NCBI RefSeq assembly: GCF_030524025.1
Contig: NZ_JAUNHI010000004.1
Coordinates: forward strand, 62,001-126,000
Direction of reading: 5' to 3'
Length of the DNA: 64,000 nucleotides
Source: Actinomyces sp.
Lineage (GTDB): Bacteria; Actinomycetota; Actinomycetes; Actinomycetales; Actinomycetaceae
The translations under genes and the position numbers were made by a program. Numbering within the stretch: the first letter of the stretch is position 1; every line of letters starts with the position of its first letter. Below are positions 40,651 through 50,650 of this stretch, in pieces. The notes below the pieces were generated by a model. That model saw nothing but the letters and a program-made list of their open reading frames with translations. It made no database searches and was not told the DNA's origin.

Positions 40651-41577
40651 TCAGGAGCGCAGGGTCTCGAGATAGTGCTCAGCGTCCAGGGCGGCGCGGC
40701 AGCCGGAGCCGGCCGCCGTGATCGCCTGCTGGTACAGGGGGTCGGCCACGTCGCCGCAGGCGAAGACACCGGGGATGCCGGTGCGCTGGGAGGGCGAGTC
40801 GACGACGATGTAGCCGGCCTCGTCCAGCGTGAGGACCTCGGCGACGAGCTCGGTGCGGGGGGTCTGGCCGATGGCCACGAACAGGCCGGCGGCTGGCAGC
40901 TCCCTGCGCTCACCGGTCACTGTGTCCTCCAGGACCACCGACTCCAGGACGTCCTGGCCGTTGAGGCCGACGACCACGGAGTTCCACGCGAAGTCGATCT
41001 TCGGGTGCTCCAGGGCGCGCTTGGCCATGACGGCGCTGGCGCGCAGCTCGTCGCGGCGGTGGACCACCGTGACCGAGGAGCCGAAACGGGTGAGGAACAG
41101 GGCCTCCTCCATCGCCGAGTCGCCCCCGCCAACCACGACGATCGGCTTGTCCTTGAAGAAGAAGCCGTCGCAGGTGGCGCAGTAGGACACCCCGTGACCG
41201 GACAGCCGCGCCTCATCGGGCAGCCCGAGGGTCCGGTACTCCGAACCGGTGGAGATGATGACGGTGCGCGCCTCGTAGACGGCCTCCTCGGTGCTCACCC
41301 GCTTGACCTCCCCCTCGAGCTCGAGGGAGACGACATCCTCGTAGCGGATGTCGGTGCCGAAGCGCTCGGCCTGCTCCTGCATGTGGGTCATCAGCTCGGG
41401 CCCGAGGATCCCGTCGGTGAAACCGGGGTAGTTCTCGACCTCCGTCGTGTTCATGAGGGCGCCGCCTGCGGTCACCGAGCCCGCGAGCAGCACCGGCTCG
41501 AGCTGGGCGCGGGCCGCGTAGATGGCGGCCGTGTAACCGGCGGGGCCGGAACCGACGATGACGACGTCGTGGATCAT
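40651..41577 (-). CDS. trxB: Thioredoxin reductase
   Basis: A 308-residue low-molecular-weight flavoprotein. FAD-binding VVIVGSGPAGYTAAIYAARA, redox-active CATC (SGHGVSYCATCDGFFF), NADPH-binding VVVGGGDSAMEEALFL, and the late FAD motif GIPGVFACGDVADPLYQQA. It transfers electrons from NADPH to thioredoxin. ATG 41577 follows CAGGAGTGTC. The gene follows murJ, as is common in actinobacteria. Confidence 0.97.
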   Translation of the reverse strand: MIHDVVIVGSGPAGYTAAIYAARAQLEPVLLAGSVTAGGALMNTTEVENYPGFTDGILGPELMTHMQEQAERFGTDIRYEDVVSLELEGEVKRVSTEEAVYEARTVIISTGSEYRTLGLPDEARLSGHGVSYCATCDGFFFKDKPIVVVGGGDSAMEEALFLTRFGSSVTVVHRRDELRASAVMAKRALEHPKIDFAWNSVVVGLNGQDVLESVVLEDTVTGERRELPAAGLFVAIGQTPRTELVAEVLTLDEAGYIVVDSPSQRTGIPGVFACGDVADPLYQQAITAAGSGCRAALDAEHYLETLRS

Positions 41578-41680
41578 GACACTCCTGGGTCTGTCGTGTG
41601 CGGGGCGCACCCGGAGGGTGGCACCGGTGGTGGAACCCGCAACCGGCGGGGATTGTTCCCCCGGTCCGGCGTGGTGCGGG

Positions 41681-44600
41681 TCAACGCAGCGTGATCTCGC
41701 TGATGGTGGCCTTCCAGTCGCCGTCGGAGGCCCGCGGAAGGCTCGTCACCCACACGACGATCGACTGGGTGGTCGTCGGGGCGGAGAAGGTGAGGCTGGT
41801 CGTCCCCGAGCTGAAGGAGCCCTCGGCGAGCAGGGTGCCACCCGCGGGGTCCTCCGGGGTCGTCGCACGGATCTGGACATGACCGCCCTCGCCGGTGCCC
41901 TGGATCTCGATGCCCGAGACCGTCGCCGCCTGCTCTAGAGAGAGCGCGACTCCCAGCCCGTTCTTGATGTTGCCGAAGGCGGAGGTCGAGTAGTACTGCG
42001 ACATCCACTGCGTCGACGGGTCGCCGTCGAAGACATTGGCGACCTCATAGGCGTGCTCGTCGCTCACCCCGTCGGGGTCCACCGGCTGGGCCTGGACGAC
42101 GACGATCGGGACTGCCTGCGCGGCCGGGTCCTGCGGCGGGGCCGGTGCGGCGGCGGCCGTGGTCGGAACGGTGGAGGCGGCCGGGATGTCCTCCTCGGAG
42201 ATCCGCACCCCGGCGAGCTGGAGGAGGTTGCCCACCGCGAGCACGAGACCGAGCAGAATGGCGAGCACGAGGCCGGTGATGACGACCTTGGAGGTGCGAC
42301 TCACCGAGCGCTTCTCCTCGTCCCCCTGCCACTGGCCCTCCTCGGCCGAGAAGGTCTCGAGCCCACCGACCGGCAGCCCCTGGGGACCCGCCGCAGCAGG
42401 CTGTTGCGCGGCCGTTGTCGGCGGCGCGGCGGGTGCTTGCGGCGTGGCCGGAGCGCTCGCTGCCGGCGCACCTGCCGCCGGGGCCTCGGCCGGTGCCGGC
42501 GTGGCGGGTGCCGGCGTGGCGGAGGCGCCCGTGTTGGTGGGCAGCGTGACCGTCGGCGCCGAGGCGCTTGTCCGGGGTGCGGGACGCGCGGTCGACAGCC
42601 GACGCAGGCGGGACAGGACACCACGGGTGGCCTCGGCCACGCCGTCGGCCAGAGAGGTCGTCGTTGACTCCGGAGCCGCAGCCTCCTGGACCTGGGCCGG
42701 CGGCTGGGCGACCGGTGCGGATGCCACGGGCAGGCTGGACTTGTCCCACGGTGCCAGGGCGCGTGCGACGACCGAGGCCGACGCGGGCGGCTCGGGTCCC
42801 CAGGCGCTCTTGACCAGTGCATCGAGGTCGGCGTCGGAGGCGACCATCTCGGAGGCCAGGCGTGAGGGCGGCACCGGTGCCCCACCGGTGGTGGTCGGTG
42901 CCGAGGCGATGCCCGAGCGCTTGCCCGGCCAGCGGTTGGTCAGCCCGTAGTAGAGCAGCTCGACCAGGGCGTGGGCGTCCTTGCGGTCCGCTGCCAGTGG
43001 GTCGGCGGAGGTCATCACGTCCAGGCCGAGCGCGGCGGCCTCGACCCCGACCCCCGAGAGCTGGACGGTGCCGTCGGGGCGCAGGCGCACGGAGTCCGGG
43101 GACAGGTTGAGGTGGTGCAGGCCGCGGCGTGAGCAGGCCTCGAGCGCCTCGGCGAGCTCACCGACGATGGCACGCACCTGGGCGGGGCTCAGCCCGTCGG
43201 CAACGAGCGTCGACAGGGTTGCTCCGGTGGTCGGCTCGGTGACGATGAAGGCCTTGCCGGAGGTCTCGACGTCGTAGACCCGCTGGATCCGGGCGTCGTC
43301 GACCAGGACCGCACGTGAGGCGGCCTCGAGCACCTCCTGGCGGTGGGGAGTGGCGGCCGTGAGGACCAGGACCGTCACCTCGCGGTCCAAGATGGTGTCC
43401 CGCCCGACGTGCCGCACGATGCGCGGCAGCGTGGCGGGCAGCGGGGACACGAGCTCGTAGCGTCCGGAGCCGATCGGCGTCGCGTTCGTCAAGAGGCTCA
43501 TCCTTCCCGGGCCCCAGGGTCCCTGTACGTGTGGCGAGAGTGTACCGGGCGCAGCGCTGCGTACGGCCTCGGAGACCGCAGCGAGATCGGCCAGGGTCGG
43601 TGCGGGAGCGGGGCGGAAGGGTCGCGAGGGGCGCGGTGCCGGGACATCGGCGGTCAGCGAGTACGGCAGGGGGACGGCGCTGCCCGGTGGTACCGAGCGC
43701 GGCAGCACGAGGGGCTCCTCGCCGTCGCCCTCCGCCTCGGCCGGCGCCGGGCGGATAGCCTGGGACATGCGGGTCAGGGCGGTTCCGACCGGGCCCGGCA
43801 GCATCCGGCCCAGGCGGCCGATGATCGAGGACAGCGGGCCCGACAGGACCCTCAGCTCCTCGACCCGCAGGGCCGTGGCCACGACCAGGTACACGACGGT
43901 CATGACCAGGGCGGACACGAGCAGTGTGACCGCGGCGTCGGTCGGGCGCGACCCGGTGATCGTGCCGTCGGCCGGCCCCAGGAGCCTGCGGATCGCCAGC
44001 CCGGTGAGCACCGTCGGCAGCGCTGCGACGACCAGGCGCGCATAGGTCAGGGTGATCCGGCGCCCGTCGAGGCTGGGCAGGTGCCGGCGCATGAGCGGGA
44101 TGATGACGACGCAGCCCACGACCTGGCTGAGCACCGAGCCGACCGCCGCCCAGGCCATCCAGTGGTTGGCAGGCGCCAGGAAGTAGGCGCCCAGGCAGAT
44201 GACGACCGGCACGATCCCCACGGGGACGTCGGCCCACAGCAGCCGCTTGGTGTCGGCGTAGGCGAGCATGACCCGCTGCGTGGTGAACCAGATCCCCTGG
44301 AAGATGATCCCCACCGCCAGGATCGTCAGGATGGGCGCCGAGGCCGCGGCCTGCGCCAGGGAGATGGAGGGGAAGAAGAGCTGGAGGGCGGGGGTGGCCA
44401 GCGTGCCGATCCCGGCGGCGAACAGGACGGTGAACACGGCGACGCTGCGCAGGCCCAGGGACAGGTCGTCGCGCACGCCCCGGGCGTCGTCGGCCGCCGC
44501 CTTCTCACTCATCCGGGTGAACAGCGCGGTGATGATCGAGGTCGTCACCAGGGACTGCGGCAGCATATAGATCATCTGGGCGTTGGAGTACATCGTCGTC

Positions 44601-45487
44601 GAGGGGACGATGACGTCGGCGTACTGCGCCGTCTCCGCGGCGGTCACCGCGCGCGAGCCCAGGTTGGTGGTCGCCCACGTGCCCAGCTCGGCGGCTCCCA
44701 CACCCAGCAGCGCCCACAGCGCCACCTTCGACATGCCCCCCAGACCCATGCCGCGGATGCCGAAGACGAGCCGCGGGCGGAAGCCCGATCGCACGAGGGG
44801 GATGTAGAGGACGAGGGCCTGGACGGCGATGCCCAGCGTCGTCGTGCCCCCGATGAGCGCGATGCGCTCGAAGGTCCACAGGGAGGGGTCCTGCCCGGAG
44901 GTGTAGCCGCCATAGATGCGCAGGTAGGCGATGAGGGACAGGATCGAGATGATGTTGTTGAGGACCGGGGACCACATGTACGGCCCGAAGTTCGACCGGG
45001 CGTTGAGTACCTGGCCCCACAGGGCGTACAGGCCGTAGAAGAAGACCTGCGGCATGCACCAGAAGGCGAAGGCGAAGGCCAGGGGCTGCCAGCGGCCCAG
45101 GCCGGATGCGGTGAGCATGACGACCAGGGGCGCGGCCACCGTGAGGAGCCCCGCGACGGCGGCGATCGTCAGGGAGGCGGCGGTGAGCAGGCGGTTGACC
45201 AGCTCCTCCCCGTTGTGCTGGCGCATCGCCCGCACGATCTGCGGCACGAGGATGGCGTTGAGGATGCCGCCGATGAGCAGGCCGTAGAGCTGGGTGGGCA
45301 GGGCGTTGGCGATGTTGAAGGCGTCGGCCGCCCCGGAGGCGGTGGCCCCCAGGGCGGCGATGACCAGGGCCGTGCGCACCAGTCCCAGGATGCGGCTGGC
45401 CAGGGTGCCGATGGCCATGACGGCGCTGGAGCGGGCGATCGAGCTGGTCTTCCTCGAGGCGGCGGGCGCCGTGGACTGGGTCACCAT
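41681..45487 (-). CDS. murJ: MurJ lipid II flippase fused to pseudokinase and extracytoplasmic domain
   Basis: A 1268-residue protein in four parts. Residues 1-550: fourteen-helix MviN/MurJ flippase (ARSSAVMAIGTLASRILGLV, LPTQLYGLLIGGILNAILVP). About 670-935: protein-kinase-like fold that lacks catalysis: the HRD region reads HHLNLSPDSVRL and the DFG region LSGVGVE. An Ala/Pro linker and one membrane helix (about 1066-1088) follow. About 1139-1268: a beta-rich extracytoplasmic domain with ANVFDGDPSTQWMSQYYSTS, like F5/8 type C (discoidin) domains. In mycobacteria the phosphorylated MviN pseudokinase recruits FhaA. It starts at ATG 45487 or GTG 45484, overlapping the DUF6049 stop. Confidence 0.93.
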   Translation of the reverse strand: MVTQSTAPAASRKTSSIARSSAVMAIGTLASRILGLVRTALVIAALGATASGAADAFNIANALPTQLYGLLIGGILNAILVPQIVRAMRQHNGEELVNRLLTAASLTIAAVAGLLTVAAPLVVMLTASGLGRWQPLAFAFAFWCMPQVFFYGLYALWGQVLNARSNFGPYMWSPVLNNIISILSLIAYLRIYGGYTSGQDPSLWTFERIALIGGTTTLGIAVQALVLYIPLVRSGFRPRLVFGIRGMGLGGMSKVALWALLGVGAAELGTWATTNLGSRAVTAAETAQYADVIVPSTTMYSNAQMIYMLPQSLVTTSIITALFTRMSEKAAADDARGVRDDLSLGLRSVAVFTVLFAAGIGTLATPALQLFFPSISLAQAAASAPILTILAVGIIFQGIWFTTQRVMLAYADTKRLLWADVPVGIVPVVICLGAYFLAPANHWMAWAAVGSVLSQVVGCVVIIPLMRRHLPSLDGRRITLTYARLVVAALPTVLTGLAIRRLLGPADGTITGSRPTDAAVTLLVSALVMTVVYLVVATALRVEELRVLSGPLSSIIGRLGRMLPGPVGTALTRMSQAIRPAPAEAEGDGEEPLVLPRSVPPGSAVPLPYSLTADVPAPRPSRPFRPAPAPTLADLAAVSEAVRSAAPGTLSPHVQGPWGPGRMSLLTNATPIGSGRYELVSPLPATLPRIVRHVGRDTILDREVTVLVLTAATPHRQEVLEAASRAVLVDDARIQRVYDVETSGKAFIVTEPTTGATLSTLVADGLSPAQVRAIVGELAEALEACSRRGLHHLNLSPDSVRLRPDGTVQLSGVGVEAAALGLDVMTSADPLAADRKDAHALVELLYYGLTNRWPGKRSGIASAPTTTGGAPVPPSRLASEMVASDADLDALVKSAWGPEPPASASVVARALAPWDKSSLPVASAPVAQPPAQVQEAAAPESTTTSLADGVAEATRGVLSRLRRLSTARPAPRTSASAPTVTLPTNTGASATPAPATPAPAEAPAAGAPAASAPATPQAPAAPPTTAAQQPAAAGPQGLPVGGLETFSAEEGQWQGDEEKRSVSRTSKVVITGLVLAILLGLVLAVGNLLQLAGVRISEEDIPAASTVPTTAAAAPAPPQDPAAQAVPIVVVQAQPVDPDGVSDEHAYEVANVFDGDPSTQWMSQYYSTSAFGNIKNGLGVALSLEQAATVSGIEIQGTGEGGHVQIRATTPEDPAGGTLLAEGSFSSGTTSLTFSAPTTTQSIVVWVTSLPRASDGDWKATISEITLR

Positions 45488-47769
45488 GGTGCCTCCCGTG
45501 GAACGGTGACGATGGTGCGCCGGCCCCGGCGCACCGTGCGCACGATGCCAACGACGAGCATGAGGACGAGCCCTCCCCCCAACACGGCGGTGCCGATCGA
45601 CTCCCAGTCGGCCCGCACCCGCATGTGGACCGAGGCGGGCACGCCCACGGTCGTGCCCTGCGGGGTCTTGAGCACGATGGCCACGTCGACGTCACCGGAC
45701 CCCACCGCCTTGACCGGAACCGAGGCGATCGCCTCCCCGTGGGCGGGCACGGTGACCGTCACCGCCCGGGGGGCCTGCAACCGCGGCGAGCTGGGCCGGA
45801 GCTGGACGGTGACGGTGGTGGCCTGGTCCAGGGAGGAGGTGATGCGGATCGGCAGGTCGGCGGTGGCGGCGATGAGGTTGACGGTGCGCGACGGCGCTGG
45901 GGTCAGACCCGCCGACAGGTCCTCGCCGCGCCCGCGGGCGGCCGAGACCGCCGTCCCGCGGGCCGTGGGATCCGAGCGCCAGGAGCAGGACGCGATCTGG
46001 GCGACCAGGTCGGCGTCGGACCCCAGTGCGGCACCGGGGTCGGCCATCATCGAGGTCACCGACCCCAGGTAGGTGAAGGTCGAACGGGCCTGGGCCAGGT
46101 CGGAGGCGGTCAGCTCGTCATCGGCGGTCTGGGTCTCGGACAGATCGGTGCGCTCGACCTCGGAGCCGTCCTCGGCCGCCGTCGCGGCGGCAGCGACGAG
46201 CTCGGCCAGACCCGCGCCCTGGGTCCATGAGCTGGTGGTCAGGGCGTTGACCTGGGCGGCGACCTCCTGAGGATCGGCGCCCGCCGCGGTCGCCCGGTCC
46301 AGGACGACGACGATGTCGCGGCTCAGGCTGGGGGCCTGGCGGGTGAGGATCGCGGTCTGGGCCCGCAGGAGCTGGATCGTGTCGAGGGAGGACAGCTCGG
46401 TGGTCTCCTCGCCCAGGACGAGCTGTCCTCTCAGCGCGGCCGACAGCGCCCCGTCGGGCAGCAGGACCGTACGCGCTCCCAGGGTCGTGTGGCCCGAGGG
46501 CGTGTAGGACAGGTCCTCGGCCACGTCCATGTCCTCGGTGTCGGCCACAACCGTGGTCACCGAGTCCGGCAGGGCGTTGAGCGTCGTCGTGTCGAGGGGG
46601 CCCGCGCTCCACACGAGGGAGGTCCCGGCGCCGGCCCCGGCCACGGCGGACTCCTGGGAGCGGCTGAGGGCCGAGGCGATGAGGTCGCTCTGGCCCAGGT
46701 GGGCCAGGGCCGACATGTCGGCGTCGGCCCAGGGCAGGGCGACGACGTCGCCGGCGCTTGCTGCACGGGCCAGCGCCTCGGACAGGGCCGTGGCGTCCGG
46801 GGAGTCCTGGGTGGCGCCAGCGGTCGGTGCGGGCGAGGCGCTGGGCGCGCTGGTCGCCGGGGATGAGGCCGTGGAGCCATCGGCGCCCACCCCCAGGGCG
46901 GCGAGGATGGCGGGGTCGACGGCCAGGACGACACCCCGGCCGGCCAGGTCGAGCAGGCCGCGGATGCGTTCGGCCAGGGCGGAGTCGGTGGTGTCGGCGG
47001 CCTGATCCTGGTCCGTGCTCGCCGTGGCCTGGTCGGCGGCGGTTCCCGCGGCCTCCTCGGAGGACAGCAGGGCCAGGAGCTCCTCGGGTGAGGCGGTCAC
47101 GGGGATGATGGTGGTCACCCGGGTGGGGCTGACGGTGACGCCCGCGTCCCACAGCATGATCGTGCGGTCGGAGGCCACCGTCTGTGCGCCCTCGTTGACC
47201 GAGACCTCCACGCCTCGCGGACCCCACTCCTCGGTGTCGCTCAGGGGCAGGTCCTCGGCGGGGACCGTCACGGAGAAGGGAAGGCTCTGCCCGGCTGGGA
47301 TCTCGGTGTCCAGGGCGAGGGTGGCCGCCTCGGCCAGGGTGGTGTTCCGCTCCTCGGCGAGCCATGAGCCCAGGCCGTCCCGGGTGATCTCCGTGCTGCG
47401 CTGGATCGCGACGAGCAGCTCGGGGTCCGCGATGGCCTCATCGGTGCCGTTGGCGATCGTGCCGGTGATGGTGAGGTCCTCGTCGTCGCGCACGACCTCG
47501 GGGGCGAGTGTCTCGACCATGAGGGTCACCTCGCCGTCGACGGGCGTGTCCTGGGCGGGCACGGCCGGTGCCGCCGGTTGGGCTCCGGTGGCCGGCGTCG
47601 TCCCGACCACGGCCCGAGCGGTGGCGGCAGGGGCCACCGGCGAGGCGAGGCACGCCAGGGCGCAGCTCGTAATCAGCAGCACGGTGAGCAGCGCCGCGAG
47701 CCCTGTGGGGAGCTCGCGCGCGCCGGAGCGGCGTCGTCGAGGGCGCCGTGCTGCCCCGCGGGGAGTCAT
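45481..47769 (-). CDS. DUF6049 family secreted/membrane protein
   Basis: A 762-residue protein with an N-terminal signal or anchor helix (about 22-48; LAALLTVLLITSCALACLAS) and a C-terminal membrane helix (about 727-750) followed by a basic tail. The large outside part contains beta-rich segments with repeated hydrophobic-polar patterns. Position between the NUDIX gene and murJ, and architecture, match the actinobacterial DUF6049 family, which has no assigned function. Overlap with both neighbours (ATGA and TGA overlaps) suggests a single operon devoted to envelope synthesis. Confidence 0.82.
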   Translation of the reverse strand: MTPRGAARRPRRRRSGARELPTGLAALLTVLLITSCALACLASPVAPAATARAVVGTTPATGAQPAAPAVPAQDTPVDGEVTLMVETLAPEVVRDDEDLTITGTIANGTDEAIADPELLVAIQRSTEITRDGLGSWLAEERNTTLAEAATLALDTEIPAGQSLPFSVTVPAEDLPLSDTEEWGPRGVEVSVNEGAQTVASDRTIMLWDAGVTVSPTRVTTIIPVTASPEELLALLSSEEAAGTAADQATASTDQDQAADTTDSALAERIRGLLDLAGRGVVLAVDPAILAALGVGADGSTASSPATSAPSASPAPTAGATQDSPDATALSEALARAASAGDVVALPWADADMSALAHLGQSDLIASALSRSQESAVAGAGAGTSLVWSAGPLDTTTLNALPDSVTTVVADTEDMDVAEDLSYTPSGHTTLGARTVLLPDGALSAALRGQLVLGEETTELSSLDTIQLLRAQTAILTRQAPSLSRDIVVVLDRATAAGADPQEVAAQVNALTTSSWTQGAGLAELVAAAATAAEDGSEVERTDLSETQTADDELTASDLAQARSTFTYLGSVTSMMADPGAALGSDADLVAQIASCSWRSDPTARGTAVSAARGRGEDLSAGLTPAPSRTVNLIAATADLPIRITSSLDQATTVTVQLRPSSPRLQAPRAVTVTVPAHGEAIASVPVKAVGSGDVDVAIVLKTPQGTTVGVPASVHMRVRADWESIGTAVLGGGLVLMLVVGIVRTVRRGRRTIVTVPREAPW

Positions 47770-48275
47770 CCGTCCCCCACGAGGATCTCCTTGGCGGCCG
47801 CGACGATACGCCGCTCATTGGGGTAGGCCAGGCGCCGTGCGACCTCGTCCAGGGGAACCCACTCGACGTCCTCGGCCTCGTGGTCGGGGTCGTTGGCTGT
47901 GGTGAGGTCGCCGTCGAGAGCCTCGAGGAGAAAGTGGTGGACGACCTTGTGGACGCGGTGCTCCTCCCCGGCGAACCAGTAGTCGATAGTGGCCAGGTGG
48001 CGCAGGACGCGGCCGGTGATGCCGGTCTCCTCGGCGATCTCGCGCACCGCGGCCTCCTCGGGGGTCTCCGCCCCCTCGAGGTGCCCCTTGGGCAGGCACC
48101 ACTCGAGGCGGCCGCCCCGGTTCCGGCGGGCGATGACGGCGGTGTAGGCCTGGCCGTCCCTGACCGACACGACCAGGCCGCCGGCACTCGTTTCGTCGAC
48201 GACAGGAAGTGCCCGTGCACTCGTCCGGCGCGCCTGGGATCCGGCGCGGGGCTTGCGAGTGCGATGCGTGGGCAT
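47766..48275 (-). CDS. NUDIX hydrolase
   Basis: A 169-residue hydrolase of nucleoside diphosphate derivatives. The complete NUDIX box is present at about 68-90: GHLEGAETPEEAAVREIAEE followed by TGI. The N-terminal 25 residues are basic. Substrate unknown; the mycobacterial gene at the same place (near MviN and PcnA) is likewise an unassigned NUDIX protein. It is divergent from pcnA across 66 bp and overlaps DUF6049. Confidence 0.92.
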   Translation of the reverse strand: MPTHRTRKPRAGSQARRTSARALPVVDETSAGGLVVSVRDGQAYTAVIARRNRGGRLEWCLPKGHLEGAETPEEAAVREIAEETGITGRVLRHLATIDYWFAGEEHRVHKVVHHFLLEALDGDLTTANDPDHEAEDVEWVPLDEVARRLAYPNERRIVAAAKEILVGDG

Positions 48276-48341
48276 GAGGACACTCTAGGCGGTCGAGTCC
48301 CGGCCGGTCAGAAGACGACCGCCCCGCGTGGCAGGCTTGGG

Positions 48342-49865
48342 ATGATGAACGCCCCCCGCCCCGCCGATGCCCCCCGGTCCTGCCCGCCCGCCCCCCGCGT
48401 GGGGCGGGCCCCTGAGCCCACCGAGGAGGTCGACGCCCAGGGGCTGACGCCCACGGCGCGCACCGCCCTGGCCGGCCTGCCCCCGTCCCTGGCGGCCCTC
48501 GGGCACCGCTTCGCCCGCGCCGGCCACGAGCTGGCCCTGGTCGGCGGGCCGGTGCGCGACGCCTTTCTGGGCGCCGTGCCCCATGACCTGGACTGCACCA
48601 CCTCGGCGCCTCCGGAGGTCACCGAGGAGATCCTGACGGCCTGGGCGGACGCCTGCTGGGACATCGGCAAGGACTTCGGCACGATCGGTGCGCGCAAGGG
48701 CGATGACGTGGTCGAGGTCACGACCTATCGCACAGAGGCCTACGAGGTCGGGTCGCGCAAGCCGGCGGTGGCCTACGGCGAGACCCTCGTCGGTGACCTG
48801 AGCCGACGGGACTTCACCGTCAACGCCATGGCCCTGCGCCTGCCCGACCTCGAGCTCGTTGACCCCCACGGGGGCCTGGACGACCTGCGTGCCGGCGTGC
48901 TGCGCACGCCGGCCAGCGCCGTGCAGTCCTTCGACGACGACCCGCTGCGCATCATGCGGGCCGCCCGTTTCTCCGCCCAGCTGGGCTTCGACGTCGAGCC
49001 CGACGTCATGGCGGCGATGGAGGCGATGGCCGGGCGCCTCGAGATCGTCTCGGCCGAGCGGGTGCGCGCCGAGCTCGAGCGGCTCCTGCTGTCCCCCTGG
49101 CCGCGGCGGGGCCTGGAGATCATGGTGCACACGGGTGTGGCCGACGTCGTCCTGCCCGAGGTCTCGGCGCTGCGCGAGACGGTGGACGAGCACCGGCGCC
49201 ACAAGGACGTCTACGAGCACACCCTGACCGTCCTGGACCAGGCCATCGCCCTGGAGACCGGCCCTGAGGGGCCCGTGCCGGCGCCCGACCTGCGGCTGCG
49301 GTTGGCGGCGCTCCTGCACGACATCGGCAAGCCGGCGACCCGGAGGTTCATGCCGGGGGGCACGGTCACCTTCCACGGGCACGACCACGTCGGTGCGCGG
49401 ATGACCTCCCGGCGGATGAGGGCGCTGCGCTTCGACAAGCAGACGACCAAGGACGTCGCCCGGCTCGTCGAGCTGCATCTGCGCTTTCACGGCTACGCCG
49501 ACGCCGGATGGTCGGACTCGGCGGTGCGGCGCTACGTCACCGATGCCGGGCCGCTGCTCGAACGGCTCCACCGGCTGACCCGGGCGGACGTGACGACCCG
49601 CAACAAGCGCAAGGCCCGGATGCTTGACGCCGCCTATGACGACCTGGAGGAGCGGATCGCCGCGCTGCGCCAGGCCGAGGAGCTCGCCGCCATCCGCCCC
49701 GAGCTCGACGGTAGCCAGATCATGGCCGAGCTCGGCCTGGCGCCCGGTCCGGTCGTCGGTGAGGCCTACCGCTTCCTGCTTGACCTGCGCATGGAGAAGG
49801 GGCCGATGGGCCAGGAGATGGCGCGCGAGGCGCTGCGCTCCTGGTGGGCCGCCCGCGGGGAGTAG
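48342..49865 (+). CDS. pcnA: CCA tRNA nucleotidyltransferase
   Basis: A 507-residue class II nucleotidyltransferase that adds or repairs the tRNA CCA end; needed here since at least two tRNA genes in the window lack encoded CCA. Motifs: LVGGPVRDAFLGAVPHDLDC, TYRTEAYEVGSRKPAV, RRDFTVNAMALRL, GVLRTPASAVQSFDDDPLRI and MRAARFSAQLGF; an HD domain follows (LAALLHDIGKPATRRFMPGG, with HGHDHVGARM). Start at ATG 48342 or 48345. The frame is open further upstream but only as a shadow of the NUDIX gene. Confidence 0.93.
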   Translation: MMNAPRPADAPRSCPPAPRVGRAPEPTEEVDAQGLTPTARTALAGLPPSLAALGHRFARAGHELALVGGPVRDAFLGAVPHDLDCTTSAPPEVTEEILTAWADACWDIGKDFGTIGARKGDDVVEVTTYRTEAYEVGSRKPAVAYGETLVGDLSRRDFTVNAMALRLPDLELVDPHGGLDDLRAGVLRTPASAVQSFDDDPLRIMRAARFSAQLGFDVEPDVMAAMEAMAGRLEIVSAERVRAELERLLLSPWPRRGLEIMVHTGVADVVLPEVSALRETVDEHRRHKDVYEHTLTVLDQAIALETGPEGPVPAPDLRLRLAALLHDIGKPATRRFMPGGTVTFHGHDHVGARMTSRRMRALRFDKQTTKDVARLVELHLRFHGYADAGWSDSAVRRYVTDAGPLLERLHRLTRADVTTRNKRKARMLDAAYDDLEERIAALRQAEELAAIRPELDGSQIMAELGLAPGPVVGEAYRFLLDLRMEKGPMGQEMAREALRSWWAARGE

Positions 49866-49878
49866 GCCCCGGCCCCGA

Positions 49879-49895
49879 GGCGGGACACTCCCGCC
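49879..49895. terminator. Short hairpin between pcnA and GNAT genes
   Basis: GGCGGGA-CAC-TCCCGCC, a perfect 7-bp stem in the 72-bp gap between convergent genes. Confidence 0.5.
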
Positions 49896-49937
49896 GACAC
49901 CCTCACTCGTCTCAAGGGGGGTCGTGGCCGGCTCGGC

Positions 49938-50564
49938 TCAGGCCGTACCGGAGGCCACCTTCTTGTCCAGGCGTGCCCGAAGGTGGGTGCGGACCTGTGG
50001 CCACTCCTCGCGCAGGATCGAGTACACGGCCGTGTCCCGCCAGGAGCCGTCGGCCCGGCGCTGGGTGTGGCGCATGATCCCCTCAGGGACGGCGCCGATG
50101 GCCTCGATGGCGTGGCGCGAGCGGCTGTTGAGCACGTCGGCCTGGAACTGGACCCGTTCGAAGCCGTGGTCGAAAACGGCTCCCAGGAGCGTGAGCTTCA
50201 CGTCAGTGTTGACCGTCGTGCCCCACAGGCGCGGTGCATAGGCGGTCCAGCCGATGTGAGCAGCGCCGTGCTCGAGGTGGAAGTCGGCCAGTGTCGTCGT
50301 GCCGACGACCTCCTGGCCCGAGTCGCGCGGCAGGCATACGGCGTAGACGTTGCCGACGCCCCAGCGCAGGTAGCCGTCGATGTGCCGCGCCCATCCCGCG
50401 TAGTCGGCCCGGTACGCCGCGCTTCCCCCGCCCCAGCCCCCGGCGAAGACCTCGGGGTGCCCGATGGCGGTGTGGAGGGCGGGCAGGTCCTCGGCGGTGA
50501 GAGCGCGCAGCGCGACGGCGCGTCCGGTCAGCACCAGCTCGGGCGCAGGTCGGGTGGCGGTCAC
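49938..50564 (-). CDS. GNAT acetyltransferase (RimJ/RimL-like)
   Basis: A 208-residue N-acetyltransferase. LTGRAVALRALTAEDLPALH at the start, AHIGWTAYAPRLWGTTVNTD (acetyl-CoA region equivalent to the RimL QGxG element) and VQFQADVLNSRSRHAIEAIG with GAVPEGIMRHTQRRADGSWR. Such proteins acetylate protein N-termini, small molecules or antibiotics; the target is not predictable. GTG 50564 overlaps the stop of a broken upstream reading frame, suggesting it was second in an operon. Confidence 0.85.
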   Translation of the reverse strand: MTATRPAPELVLTGRAVALRALTAEDLPALHTAIGHPEVFAGGWGGGSAAYRADYAGWARHIDGYLRWGVGNVYAVCLPRDSGQEVVGTTTLADFHLEHGAAHIGWTAYAPRLWGTTVNTDVKLTLLGAVFDHGFERVQFQADVLNSRSRHAIEAIGAVPEGIMRHTQRRADGSWRDTAVYSILREEWPQVRTHLRARLDKKVASGTA

Positions 50565-50650
50565 TGCGCCAGTATGTCAGCCGCGGTGCCCTGCAACCGC
50601 GCAGCCTCCCAGCCACAGCCGGCAACCTCGTCGAGCAGCTGCCGCGGGGA
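50561..50650 (-). pseudogene. Truncated gene upstream of the GNAT gene
   Basis: The minus-strand frame ends QLLDEVAGCGWEAARLQGTA, ADILAQ and a TGA that overlaps the GNAT start (GTGA). The coupling suggests this is the surviving 3' end of a genuine gene; its 5' part is replaced by transposase remnant sequence from about 50650. Family not recognised. Confidence 0.4.
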
